The translations under genes and the position numbers were made by a program. Below are positions 48,401 to 59,573 of a DNA stretch of 64,000 bases, piece by piece; position 1 is the first letter of the stretch, and each line of letters begins with the position of its first letter. This DNA is from Viridothelium virens (taxonomy: Eukaryota > Ascomycota > Dothideomycetes > Trypetheliales > Trypetheliaceae). The notes below the pieces were generated by a model. That model had not been told where the DNA came from and did no database searches. It saw only the letters and a program-made list of their open reading frames with translations. Where the stretch lies: NCBI GenBank assembly GCA_010094025.1, contig ML991824.1:62001-126000 (forward strand), given 5' to 3'.

Positions 48401-49065
48401 TCTTTATGAGTGCGGGTGCTGGACTGCTGACGACTCTCCGCCCTAACACGGGTCAGGAAGCTTGGATTGGCTATCTGGTTTGTTTTATCTCTCACTTGTT
48501 GCTCCATGATTCACCTACTAATCGTTTCGTTAAGGTACTTTTCGGTACCGGTGTAGGGCTAGGTATGCAGCTGTCGGTGATTGCCGTGCAAACTGTGCTG
48601 CTGCTCACGGTCCCTTCCGAAGGAGAAGTCTTGATCATGTCCGCTCGTCACCTTGGCGATGCAATATTCATATCCATTGGCCAGAACATCTTCGAGAACC
48701 GGCTTGTTTCCAATTTACGTTCTATGCAACCGGATGTCAATGCCCCACAGATAGGATCCTTTGGTACTACTACAATGCGCAATCTTTTTCCCGCTGAAAG
48801 CCTACCGAAGGTCCTTACTGCATATAATTCTGCTATCAATCAGGCATTATACACAGCAGTAGGGATCGCGGCCTTATCAACTATTGGCTCTTTGTTGATG
48901 AAACCAACTCTGTCAAGGACCCAGCTAGATGAGATGAAAGTAACGAGCGTGGATATGAACGAGTATAAGGTAGCGATGCGCAGGTCCAGGCGCGCAGAGC
49001 CATGTGACACATCGCGTGACCTCTCATCATCTCGTCCCTCTCTCACCCCTCTCATCTCAACCTAG
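45463..49065 (+). CDS. Trypsin-fold protease-like domain fused to an MFS drug-type transporter
   Basis: Exons are 45463-46774, 46826-47340, 47398-48477 and 48535-49065 (1145 aa, or 1118 from the ATG at 45544). The N-terminal half looks like a chymotrypsin-fold protease: His in LTVGHVF (about residue 248), Asp in YYDWALVDL (337) and a nucleophile loop AKGDCGAWVVD with Cys444 where relatives have Ser. An acidic linker of about 100 residues follows. From about residue 583 comes a full 14-helix-type MFS transporter with GRALVGLGSAGISSG, GPLIGGAFT and SWRWCFFINLPLVG, as in DHA2 drug:H+ antiporters. No stop lies between the halves, and one 515-nt exon spans the nucleophile loop and the first membrane helix. 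Alternatively a separate MFS gene could start at the in-frame ATG at 47026. The last intron (57 nt) is stop-free and in frame. Confidence 0.78.
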
Positions 49066-49682
49066 ATACACGTGTCCCAGATCTTAAGATATCTTCTAGA
49101 TCTCCAGATTCTGGCATCTCTTGAGGGAAGGATACTCCTCTCATAACTTTAACTTAAATATAAAGTAAATTTTTTTAAATAGAAGTTCTAAGTACTACCT
49201 TACCACGGAGGGGGGGTTCCTCAACTGGTAATTAGCACAATGTTACCTCAATTTAACTGTCATGACCATGTTAGCCTATTTCAAGGCGGTGTTAACAAGG
49301 GCCAACAAGGTCATAACAACGTCAAAATTGCATTATATTAATTACCAGTTGAGGAACCCCCCCTCCGCGGCAAGGTAGCTAATTAATTGCATTACAACAT
49401 AAAACCTATCTTAAGAAAAATAAAGAAAACTTATAAGTGAAGTATCTAAGCCTAGTCTAAAATACGATAGAGATTTTCACAAATTTATAATGCTAGGGAC
49501 TTGGGCCAACTCAAGTGACTCAGGCCGGCTAATCCAATTCAAGTTTAGTAAAACTACATTCTTTTCGTAACTTTTCGCAGCTTTTCCGCCATTAGGCACA
49601 CCGTTTCAAGGGTTTGCCCAATCTGGGTAAAAACTTTACAGGAACAACCGTCCCAAATATCCACTCATGTTTTGAAGTGGCA
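49066..49682. other. AT-rich spacer between convergent genes
   Basis: 0.6 kb, strongly AT-rich outside the MITE (for example 49150-49190 and 49380-49500), separating the fusion gene stop from the SNF2 gene stop. Confidence 0.6.
49198..49375. mobile_element. Foldback MITE with TA target duplication
   Basis: 178-bp non-coding element with terminal inverted repeats of about 37 bp (49198-49234 and 49339-49375), identical except for two positions. They include a run of seven G and its complement (GGAGGGGGGGTTCC). TA dinucleotides sit at both outer edges, as in Tc1/mariner/pogo insertions. A nested inverted repeat (49262-49276 against 49300-49314) makes most of the element fold as one hairpin. There is no open frame, so it must have been mobilised in trans. 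Confidence 0.8.
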
Positions 49683-52600
49683 TTAAACAAGGAGCGATCG
49701 TAGATGATGGAGTCGACTAAGGGTCAAATCTTTTTCTGATGCTTTACCCTGCGAGAGTAAAATTTCAGCCAATGACTTCTTCCGATCTTGTACCTTAACG
49801 ACATGTTCCTCGTACGAGTCCTTCATAATATAGCGTATAGTCGTAACTGCTCTCGTTTGGCCAATCCGATGGATACGTGCCAGAGCCTGCTCTTCCATGG
49901 TCGGATTCCAGTGAGGCTCAAACAAATATGCGCGTGATGCCACAGTCAAGTTCAAGCCAACGGCACCGCAGGACATTGAGAGAAGCAAAACTCTGGTGTT
50001 GGGATCTTTGTCGAATTGAGCCAAAGCAATCACCCTGTCCTTTTGTGTGACCTTTCCGTCTATTCGAGCATATTTTACGCCTGTTGCACCAAGTGCAACC
50101 TCAATTACGTCGAGCGTTGAAGTCCAACATGAAAAGACTATAGCTTTCTCATCGCCAAGACGGCTGAGATCCTCTTTTAACGCTTTGACCTTAGTAGGCC
50201 AGCAATTCATGTCTGGCAATAGGTGCTCAGAATATCTGGTTTGCAGACCCGTCGATGGCGTAGTAGACAGTTCCACGGCGGGACAAGGTGGGTTGTGACT
50301 GCAGTACTGGAAGGCGAGGCCAAGGCATGAAGGTGCCACGCATTTCCCACATAGAAGATTTAGGCATTCAGTCAGCCAAGGTCGTTTGGGGCTCCCAGCG
50401 GAGGATGTTTGGAATTCTCTATCCAGCTCCTCCAGATCTTCGAAGCAGTTTGAGCAAACAGCGCCCCCAACGGTAAGCATGTTATTGAACGCCTCTATCG
50501 CAGTATTAAGACACCACTTAGTAAAGGCTTGGCTCATATGTGATTCCTGAGCGTCGACTGCAGCAGGAACAGATCCGACCCCAAGACTACAAATCTTACG
50601 CAAGGCAGTGACGCGTTGTAGGGCGTTGACGTAAGAAAAAGAAGAGCTCTCAGACCACGTGTCGTATAGCTGTCTATCAATTTCTCGAATCGTTTGAGCT
50701 CTTACAGTTTCATATGCTCTTCTCTCCTCTGAGCTGAAATGAAGCTGTATTATCGTGTCCCTTCTTGGTGGCAGCTCGATAGTACTCGCGCTTCGGCGAA
50801 GCATGATAAATTTAAGAAGTTTCTTGAGTCTATCAATGGCAAGGTCCTCGGCACTTTCTTTCCATGTCCGAGTGATGTCGCGTGCAAAGGATTTTCGGTC
50901 ACAGTATGGGTAGATCTGAAGAAATTGTAGTAGACTTGCCAGGTCTGAGAGCTTGTTCTGAATGGGTGTGCCGGTGACTACCCAGCGTGAACTTGCTTTG
51001 AGTGCACACACGGCTTGCGCTGTGATCGTATTCATATTGCGGATGTTATGCGCTACAGCAAATCTCAGCATTGCGCGCAGAGTGTTGATGAGCGAAAATT
51101 ACCTTCGTCAAGAAGTATACGGCGCCATTGAAAGGAGAAGATTGGATTTTCCTTCGCACCGTTGCGTCTCCACTCGGATGCAATGGTTTCATAGGAGGAA
51201 ATGACGATGTTGCAATCAGATATCTCCTGAGAGGTCTGCAGGCGCGACTTGCCGTGATGCCTTCGGAGCATGATCGATCGGTGCGCGAGGTGCCTGTCTC
51301 TCATTAGCTAATTGACCTTGACCCTAGACTTCGAAACGTTCTCTCCAATCTGAGCTTCCCACGAGATAATGACTAGGAGTCGGTCAGAATTTCTCCCAAG
51401 TCAGAAGTGCTGCACACTTACGTGTTGATGGCACAATCAAGAGAGAGACCTTGTTGGCAGGCTGAGCTGCCAAGACAGCTCCAATGTTAGCAACTCGTTG
51501 GTGTGAAGTGACGTCGGATGCGATCAAAGCTATCATGGTCAACGACTTGCCCAATCCCATATGGTCAGCAAGAACCCCCCCAGAAAACGGCGGAGGAGGT
51601 TCGGACTGATGTAGCCCGGTAACATTGTTAAGGTATCTGACAATCATAAGCTCCGTACCCACACCGTCCTGGAGACGCCAGCGTGACGGTCTATAGCGTT
51701 GTTCAAACACCGCTTGGTGGTTGGAGTGAAGGTGTCACTTACTGGACGAAGCCTCCATTACGTTCTTGACGGGTCCATATGTCTTGCCCTGGGGCATGCA
51801 AATTCCATCCCTTTTCTCTTTCCATTAGAAAAGTCAAAGCCTGTCGCTGATGCCTTCAGCTAAGTCAGCCTCTGCTCCAGGAAAGGGAAGCGCAAAGCTG
51901 ACCTGAATAGAGAAGTCCGCACCAGAGGAGCAGCTTCGGTCTCCGGGAGGTCTAATCCACTTTCAAACCCACTGAAGAAGTCGACAAGATTCGTCACGTA
52001 CTCGACCTGTTCAGGAGCATCGATTTGAGTCATTGAGGTCCATGAACCCCCTTGATCAAGAAATGATAAACGGTGGGGATTTGCATATCGAATAGAGCGA
52101 CAACAGCCAACCGGATCCTGCAGATAGAGACCATTCTGGCCAAACAGATCACCGACTGCATCTGAAAGACTTAATGTGCCATAAATAATGACATTCAATG
52201 TTGTCTTTTTGTAGTACTGCTGGCTTGCTTTTGGAAGAGCAAAATGAAAGCCGCCTTGACAAAAGGACTGCAGCTGAACATCAGAGCGACCGAGTAAAGA
52301 CTCAAACACTGGAAATTGACGCTCACTAAATTTGCCGATGACGGAATTTGCTTGGGTTAATATCTGCCCTATGTCGTCAATTTCCACAGCAAAGCTACCT
52401 TCTGCAATGTCAGCAAGCTGGGGCTCGAACTGCAGATCGTTGATCTTCAGACATCAGTAAAGGAGCAGAACTTGCAACAGCTGACACATACCATTCCGAA
52501 GCAAACCCATTCTTCAGAAGATGGTGGGCCCTGGTGAAGAACTTGTGGTTCTTGGGAAGGTGCCTGGTTCATTGCAGAATGGGCAATGGATTCGCTCGGC

Positions 52601-52779
52601 CTGGCGGTGCTCAGGCTTCCCGAGGGCTCGATGGGTCGGAGGGCTTCACGAGATGCATCTTGAGAATATCTGTCAGAGTGACCAACGTCCCGGTTGCCTA
52701 GGGAAGCAACCTCCAGTCGGCGACGCTTTGGAGACCGGTCAGATGCTACAAGAGGTTGACTGGCATCTTGCGATAGCAT
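49683..52779 (-). CDS. SNF2-family ATPase, Rad5/HLTF-like, with one doubtful exon
   Basis: Predicted nuclear DNA-dependent ATPase of the Rad5 group. Exons are 52492-52779, 51903-52444, 51743-51853, 51422-51690, about 51338-51372, 51104-51293 and 49683-51052. Motif I is ADHMGLGKS (usually DEMGLGKT); II is LLDEAHNIRN; III is VVTGTPIQN; later motifs are LLSMSCGAVGLNLT and ARIHRIGQTR. Between the lobes is a divergent RING-like Cys cluster (CSNCFEDLE...CLNLLCGKC), so ubiquitin ligase activity is doubtful. The fifth exon reads LIISWEAQIGEN but reaches a TAG. The best GT...AG pair (44 nt) leaves the frame off by one before HLAHRSIMLRRHHGKSR. Non-canonical splicing, a small indel or a sequencing error are all possible. 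It is divergent from the NACHT gene. Confidence 0.75.
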
Positions 52780-53149
52780 ATTCTAGGCGAGGAGTAGTGC
52801 CAACAGGGTAGGCAAACATAAAGTCAGCTTTACAAACGTGCAATGCCAGGAACTACTGTAGGTCAGATCACAAGGTATAAGAAAGAAGCGCAAGGCCTTT
52901 GTAAAATACGCGGTCCCATGCCCCACTGGGCCGAATGCGCCTTGCGAGGCGCACTCTTGCTTTTTTTTCTAGTCCAAACACTGATTACGTACAGTGAGGC
53001 TGCAGAACATTACGGCCAGGCATACCCGTCAAAGGCTGATTCACGTGAGTGACGTGGACATGCCTTAATAGAAAAGCTTTCGCTTTAACGTCCTTTGCAG
53101 AACGCGATGGTTTGTGAAGAGGTCCGGTTTGGCAGGCACTGGCAGGGCA
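52780..53149. promoter_or_regulatory. Divergent promoter, SNF2 ATPase / NACHT gene
   Basis: 370 bp between the two start codons. An ATG at 53107 opens a different frame and would act only as an upstream ORF. Confidence 0.45.
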
Positions 53150-56100
53150 ATGAGCTACAATGACCGAAGTTCCAGCGGCCGACGACTCCGTCCTTCTCGT
53201 CAGGCGCAAACCTCGATAAACGAAGCGTTTGAGCGGCTCCAAAATTCGATTTCGAAAGACGATCAGCGACTGTTCAACTCGACGAAACTCAAAGATGTCT
53301 ATGAAACGGCTCGAGATGTTGAAAACCAACTCGGTGCTCGGAGAGAGCTTCGCTACATGCGGCGTCTGGAGCCGTTCTTCAATTGGCTGCTGCAATACTC
53401 GAAAGAAATGGAGATTCTCTGCAACGGCACGCCCTATCTACCATGGATCTGGGTAAGTGGCTAATGCTCCAGCTCATACCACAATGTTGACTGATGCTCC
53501 TGGAGGCGCCTTTGAGGCTTATGCTACATCTGGCGTCAGACTTCACCAGTGCAATTGAAAGACTCGTTCAAGCCTACGCACAGATAACGGACTGCCTTCC
53601 ACGGCTCGATCGATTGGCAACCGCATTCAGAGACAGCCATGACTTTCAGCAAGTATTGGCGGGCGTCTACTCAGATATCCTACTATTCCATGAGCGTGCA
53701 TACAAGTTTTTCCGGAGGAAAGGTACATAACCAGCCCCTGCCAGCTCAATGTCCCTAGCACTGATGTTGGAATATCCTAGGGTGGAGGCTTTTTTTCAAT
53801 TCTTCTTGGACTAGATTTCACACACATTTCCAATCTATTCTGGACAGTCTATCAAGGCATACAGATCTTGTCGACAAGGAGGCCGTTGCAATCCATATAG
53901 CGGAGGCAAAAGCATGGAGGGAATCGGCTCTACAGAGTGCTCTCCGTCAGGAAAAAGAAATCATTACAAGACAATGCCAATCAGTCATGTCATGGCTCGA
54001 TTCTGGCGACTTCCTTCAGCATGATGAGCTAAACGAGCAAATCGATAGGTGTCACCCGGGTACCTGTAGCTGGCTCACACGCCATCCGAAGATGAGAGCT
54101 TGGATGCAATCAGACAACGAAAAATACAACCTTTGGCTTAAGGGCAAGCCAGGATCAGGTGGGCACTCGTTGATCCTGACGAAGCTTAACATCTAATGAG
54201 CTTTCCAGGAAAGACGGTATTGTGCGCCAGTGTCATACGATTCTTAAAAATGGATTCTATGGCCACGGTAATATACTATTTCTGCAACAACTTCCGTTCA
54301 AAGCATGTGAATAGTCTCAACGCCATCCAGAGATCTTTCTGTTCTCAACTGCTTGAAGCGGATAGATCACTATCATCCTTCATTTACGATGAGTACGTTA
54401 GTGAGAATAAGGCTGCTTCCAATCAAGTTCTTTCAGAGGTTCTCAGAAAATTACTGTCGACTCTCGACAATGTTCGAATTGTTATCGACGGGATCGACGA
54501 ATGGGACGCACGCCACGCCAAGAAGATTTTAATCGAGTTCCAATCAATGGTGTCATCCTCTAGCCAAGGCTCCCCCCACAGACTTCTGATATCAAGCAGA
54601 GAATTGCCGCATCTCACTCGGGCCTTCACGAAGTTCCCAGTCATCTCACTGAGCGCAGAGAGGGACTACATTGACAGTGCAATCCGGATTTTTGTACAGT
54701 CTGGTATTTCAGAAGTGTTCGAAACGCTTCAGAACGAATCAGACTGCGTTATCGAGCATAGTGTGCGAAATCAGATAGAGACTAGCCTGGTCCAAAAAGC
54801 CAACGGTAAGAGGTACATCTTGGTATGGACTGCTACAGCCACAACGGCTTACGCTACATTCTGCAGGAATGTTTCTCTGGGTGCGGCTCATTCTCACAAC
54901 CCTTGAGCGTGCGGATAGCATCCGGGCTCTGAACAACGCCGTGAGCTCGTTACCAAGGGAACTAGGGGATGTATATCACCGCATCCTTCTAGACATACGG
55001 TCGCAATGCACAACCGAGGAATGTGCAAGAGCTTTCCGAGTACTTAGTTGGATTACGTTTGCGAAACGACCATTGAGATCTTACGAGCTTCAGCATGGGG
55101 TCACACTCCACACTGAAAATACGGAATTCGATTTTGAGACGAGACCACTGCGCAATGTCTACGACATCTGTCGCCCCCTCATCGAACAAGGCCCGCAGCA
55201 AACTATAGTATTTATACACTCATCTGTTAGTGAGTACGTAGTTTAAATTGGACCACGTACCACCATAGCCGCTGATTCTTACAGATACCTACGAAATGAG
55301 ATTAGCGGGCCAGCCCTCTCTATAAGGGCTGCTCAGAGCAGCATTCTCTTCGCTTGTACTACGTATTTGAAGAAAAGCTATGAACTCATTGACCCTGCCA
55401 ATTCTTACCAATTCTGCATGATTCTAGTTGGGGAAGGCTTCCATTCACTGCAGCATTACTGCCATGCTTTCTGGCATGAGCACCTCCTCGACTACGCCGC
55501 TCTAGATCCAGGCCTCACTTCTGATGCCTTGACACCGTTGATCGTGCAGCTGACAGCTTTATGTCAAGTACATAAAATATATTGGCAGGTTGTACACCGT
55601 ATTGTTCCCTTCAAGCCTTGTGGCCCAGCAAGCGTAAAGCTCGAGGCCCAGCTGAAGCTACTTGTGGGATCCCCCGACCTGCAGGACATGGTTCGATGTA
55701 TTCTAATGTCCAGGGAGGAAGCAAAGTGCCAGTATCGAGATCGTGATAGTACGTCGCTTACACGGTCATCACATAGGAATGGTCTAACGTAGATATTGGT
55801 ACAGATCTCGATGTTGTCCAAACTCTGTCGATCCATCATCGGATACTTCGAAAATACGACGACATCGTTCATTGCATTCTTCGGGCTGAGCACATTGATG
55901 GTCTAAGCGCTAAATCTCTATGTCATTTTAAGGCTTGTTTTGGGCCGTCGGCCTTTCTCTGCGAATTACCTTCGTGCCGTTACTCAAGCTTCGGTTTCCG
56001 ATCGGTGGAAGAGCTCGATAGACATGCAGCCATTCATGCCCCTCGATTCAGGTGTGAAGAGCCTTCATGTGCCTATTCGGTTATAGGTTTCCCAACAGCA

Positions 56101-56684
56101 GCTGCGAAAAAGCGGCATTCACAAGAAATCCATATGATCGAGGCATTGACTTTCATTCCTGAAGTTTTCCGAAGAGTACCGAGGAGAAAATTGTCTGTTC
56201 CGGACTCCATACCACAGCAACCCGCTGATCTGACGGTCCCTCAAGGGCAACCCAAAAAATCCTCAAGAGATCAGGAACAAGCCCAAGAACCTCGTTTAAG
56301 AGCGTATCAGGATCGAAGCAGGGGTTCTACGCTTGAGATACCCCTAGAAGCAAGAAGCTATCCGAATGGCGGTGAGTGCACACGTTTGTTTGGCGTTGAA
56401 TACATCTTTAACCATTGGACTATGTGCTTACTCGACACGCTATAGAAGCCACAGATTTCCACCCATGGACAGACACGCAACCTGAAAACCAACTCACCGA
56501 TGAATTCGTCAAGAGCGGTCATCCGGCTACTCCATTAATCTCCAGAAACAATGAAACAGATACTGCACGTCCATCACTTTGGCCAAATCTTAAGGATAAA
56601 TCTAGTATGGAAACCATCTCGAATCTCTTTGGCCAAGTGCTTGAGCGAAAAGAGCAAATTAGAGACGCAAATTCGTCGACTTAA
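53150..56684 (+). CDS. NACHT (NLR-like STAND) protein with two C-terminal C2H2 zinc fingers
   Basis: Signal-transducing P-loop ATPase of the fungal NLR-like class, a candidate in non-self recognition. Eight exons: 53150-53452, 53506-53722, 53781-54158, 54209-54805, 54867-55233, 55285-55748, 55805-56371 and 56446-56684 (1043 aa); all junctions keep frame. The N-terminal region (FFNWLLQYSKEMEIL, PWIWAPLRLML, ILLFHERAYKFFRRKGW) matches the DUF7708-type domain found before fungal NACHT modules. Walker A GKPGSGKT is at about residues 295-302, split by an intron; Walker B IVIDGIDEWD is near 390. After the winged-helix-like part (FVHSSVSEYL-type) come two C2H2-like fingers starting at Cys828 (CELPSC...H) and Cys859 (CEEPSC...H). 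The tail is disordered and there are no ankyrin or WD repeats. Confidence 0.88.
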
Positions 56685-56928
56685 TTTTGGTGGAGCCCGG
56701 GCGCAAAATGGGCCGACGACTTCTGAACACTATGATCCGTGCTAACGTACCTGCTCGGCAAATAGTCTACCAGCCGAAGCCGGCTGCGAGCAACTATCAC
56801 TATCATTTACCTTCCTCAGACTGCAGGATCAGGATTGACAGAAGAGAAAACCGCTACGGTGACTTCAAGGCGGGGTTTTTTTGGCCACTGACGACAGTGC
56901 TTCGCCCCGCCTCGCTGTATTAATTATT
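56685..56928. other. Short spacer
   Basis: 3' flank of the NACHT gene. GGCGGGG at about 56869 and CCCCGCC at about 56914 could pair as a GC-rich stem around a T-run; I see no firm function. Confidence 0.3.
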
Positions 56929-57398
56929 CTATTTACGGCCATGAATTTGCATAACCATCTCCTCCGTGTTTGGGATGAGCGGGAAGTAGCTTGTCAACTC
57001 TTCAATTAGGCATTCAAGGGGGGTTTCAACATTTGCATTGAGATATTCTACGAAATTCAGCAAAATACGAACGAGATCGCTCTGGCGCAGATCAGGACGG
57101 ACTTTCCTGAGAGCGATTCGACTGCAGTCAATAATTTGGGGGCTTCTAGCCTTCTAATCGATTTTGAAAGAGCTTCGATGTGAGCGACTTTTCCAAACTT
57201 CCTCCTGACGAGATCTCTGGCTAAAGGTGGAGACGGCTGGGAACACGAACTGGACCTAAATATACAGCTAGATGAAGCTCGCGGCTCTTTGATCAATACC
57301 CCTCCCTTTTGAGGGCAGGAATTCGGCGGAAACCGCAAGTAGCAGCGTCTTACCCGCAAATCGAGAGAATCATTGTGGATTTGCAATAAGGGCTCCAC
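56929..57398 (-). pseudogene. Degraded gene remnant
   Basis: Two overlapping minus-strand frames each carry half of what looks like one protein. The first gives ARDLVRRKFGKVAHIEAL and RRLEAPKLLTAVES. The second, shifted near 57115, continues RPDLRQSDLVRILLNFVEYL and ends YFPLIPNTEEMVMQIHGRK. The text joins naturally across the shift, so a frameshift in an old host gene fits best. Further upstream several frames hold gene-like fragments with stops. The resemblance to a domain in fungal hypothetical proteins is from memory only. Confidence 0.4.
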
Positions 57399-57907
57399 TT
57401 TGTCCTTCGTTTCTTCAGGATGACCTTGATAGAAAGAAAGCGAACGCTTTTCGGGGCTAACTATCCCGCCGAGAGACCACGCTCGGTTTGGCGTCCTTCA
57501 CATCGGTCATCATTATGCCACTGAATTCCATTGGGACGTTAGTCTTGTATAAAACCCAACGACATAGTTACCTAGCTATTCTTCGGCAATTGTGCTACCG
57601 CAGCTCACTTGGACTCCGCCTTACATGTTGTCATAAATGTCTCTATCACCTGCGTTCTTCTAGCTATCGGGTCGTTTCCCTTCCATTTCTTGAAGGCCAC
57701 TCTATCTGGGTTATTGCACATTTCCATCGTCAAAATCTAACTGGCCCTAGGCTTAATGCTGCAATCAGTAGCGTCCAATCATGTTGAAATATGCCATAAA
57801 AACTATGACTGTAACTTCTATGTATGAAAATCGACGTCAAGGAATGTGGCTTTGACCAGCGAAATTTCGTGGAGATTAGTCACATCGAAATTGGGACGAG
57901 GTCACTC
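57399..57907. other. Spacer, possibly further remnant sequence
   Basis: 0.5 kb between the remnant and the F-box gene. No coherent coding sequence was seen. Confidence 0.4.
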
Positions 57908-58873
57908 TCAGTCAATCAATTGATGACGATAGATATCAAGCTCGAGCTTGGGCTCACAGTCTGACCATCGCATAAAGTGGAGGAAATCTAAATCGTAGTC
58001 CTGCTTGGTAAGCCGAAAGCTGATTGCTCCAGCTGGCGTGCACAAGTCGCCATTTGCCATCTCCACCTTTCGCTTTAACGAAAACGCCGGGCTTTCGCCG
58101 AACCATCCTTCCCAGTAAACAACCTTTGTGTCTGCGTCGGTTTCCACGAGTCCAAGCGCCTTCTTTAGGTTGTCGTATTCAATTTCGCTGCCCCACATAG
58201 TCTCATGCAGAGGCCTTAGGAACGCCGCGAGATAGCTGGGGGTATCCCGTTTGTCAATCCCGCAATCTTGTCTTTCCTGGCATTCTGCCAGGGTAGCCAC
58301 AAGTTCCCCTAGCCGTAGTCCATCAGAGTGTGCAGATGTGATGATGTAGTACGCGTCGTCATTATTGACTTCCCATCTGGGCATATTGACCTCAATACGA
58401 CAGCGAGGGGTTTGCGTGGCCAGCATAGTGGTCCATGACCCTGGCGTATCGTCGAGCCGATTATGGAGAAGCAAAAACATCTCTCGACATGGATGCCGCT
58501 GGGGGTTGCCGATATTGGACAAATTCGGAGGAATCCGCCCACGCCTGTCCTTGACCTGAAGCGTCAACTCCTCCAAGAAGGTCTCCGCGTCTGTTCCTTC
58601 GCCCCCCACATGCTTGGGTCCACCGCAAAAAAAGCCCAAGTACGACAGGAGCGGATTGAGCAGAGGAAGCTGACCTGAGCTAGTGGTGTTCTGCTTTTGT
58701 GGCCATGGTTCGTACCGAAGCAGCCGACGAAGAGCATGAGATGTGTTGATTACAGATTTCCAGGTATGGCATACCCTTTGACATTGCAGTACTCTTTGAG
58801 GTGGTAGATGTAGAAGAACTTGTTCAAGAAGTTCGGGAATTGCCAAAACGTGAGTGGTAGAATTCATAGCCAT
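57908..58873 (-). CDS. F-box protein
   Basis: Single-exon gene for a 321-aa protein. An F-box lies at the N-terminus (LAIPELLEQVLLHLPPQRVL then CQRVCHTWKSVIN, about residues 8-45), the Skp1-binding motif of SCF ubiquitin ligases. The rest has no leucine-rich, WD or Kelch repeats. It resembles the many fungal F-box proteins with unknown substrate domains and ends in a Trp/Tyr/Asp-rich region. The start ATG is 58873; a second Met follows two codons later. Confidence 0.85.
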   Translation of the reverse strand: MAMNSTTHVLAIPELLEQVLLHLPPQRVLQCQRVCHTWKSVINTSHALRRLLRYEPWPQKQNTTSSGQLPLLNPLLSYLGFFCGGPKHVGGEGTDAETFLEELTLQVKDRRGRIPPNLSNIGNPQRHPCREMFLLLHNRLDDTPGSWTTMLATQTPRCRIEVNMPRWEVNNDDAYYIITSAHSDGLRLGELVATLAECQERQDCGIDKRDTPSYLAAFLRPLHETMWGSEIEYDNLKKALGLVETDADTKVVYWEGWFGESPAFSLKRKVEMANGDLCTPAGAISFRLTKQDYDLDFLHFMRWSDCEPKLELDIYRHQLID

Positions 58874-59573
58874 CAAAGCTAGGTGAGCTCGTGATGATTA
58901 TCACGATGAAGTTTTTCCCATCAGGGCACTTGAAGAAACGCCTCTCAGGTAACCCACTAAATCGTGACCCTAGCTTGATTTAAACTTTGGCAGGATAGTG
59001 GTATTCACTCAAATGTCACGGTCGTCAGGCAAGTGAATAGAAAGTAGCTTACAACCTAATGTGTATAATAGTCCTCACGCAGTCCCGTAACACCAAGTGC
59101 CAGTCTTGATCATAAAAGCTTGGAGCGGCGCTGATTGCTCTTTTCTACTTATGGTCTCGAAGTAATTAAAAAGTTTTAGCGAACCGAGGCGAGATGTATG
59201 GTAGAGTAGCATAAGTAGTGCCGAGATGGGTGCCTACCTACCTTACTATGCAAATGTATTAGATCCTTGGAACAAATATGCTAACACTAATTCTCCGGTG
59301 GAGAGGCTATTTATACTTAGCGTGCGTACCAGCTACAGACGTGACATCTCTACTGTTCTATTCAGACTCCCTTTTTGCCACGAAATGTCAAGAGCCCGCC
59401 TACCGAAGGCTTTTTGCGTATCGTACGCTGGATCGGCGGCGCATCTTCGTATAACGCCTATTCTTCTACGGGGTGCTCCTCAGCACTTTATTATGTACAC
59501 CAACTCCCTAGGTACATGTATATAGTACTGCAATATTCACTTCGCAGCTTCTGGAGAACTCACAATTAAATTC
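58874..59573. other. Intergenic, AT-rich
   Basis: 0.7 kb between the F-box start and the 3' end of the DUF3445 gene. Frames up to 99 codons, none supported. Confidence 0.5.

Noticed and set aside
56865-56925. GC-rich inverted repeat with T-run resembling a bacterial terminator
   Set aside because: Such terminators are not used by RNA polymerase II in fungi; probably chance or a small repeat.
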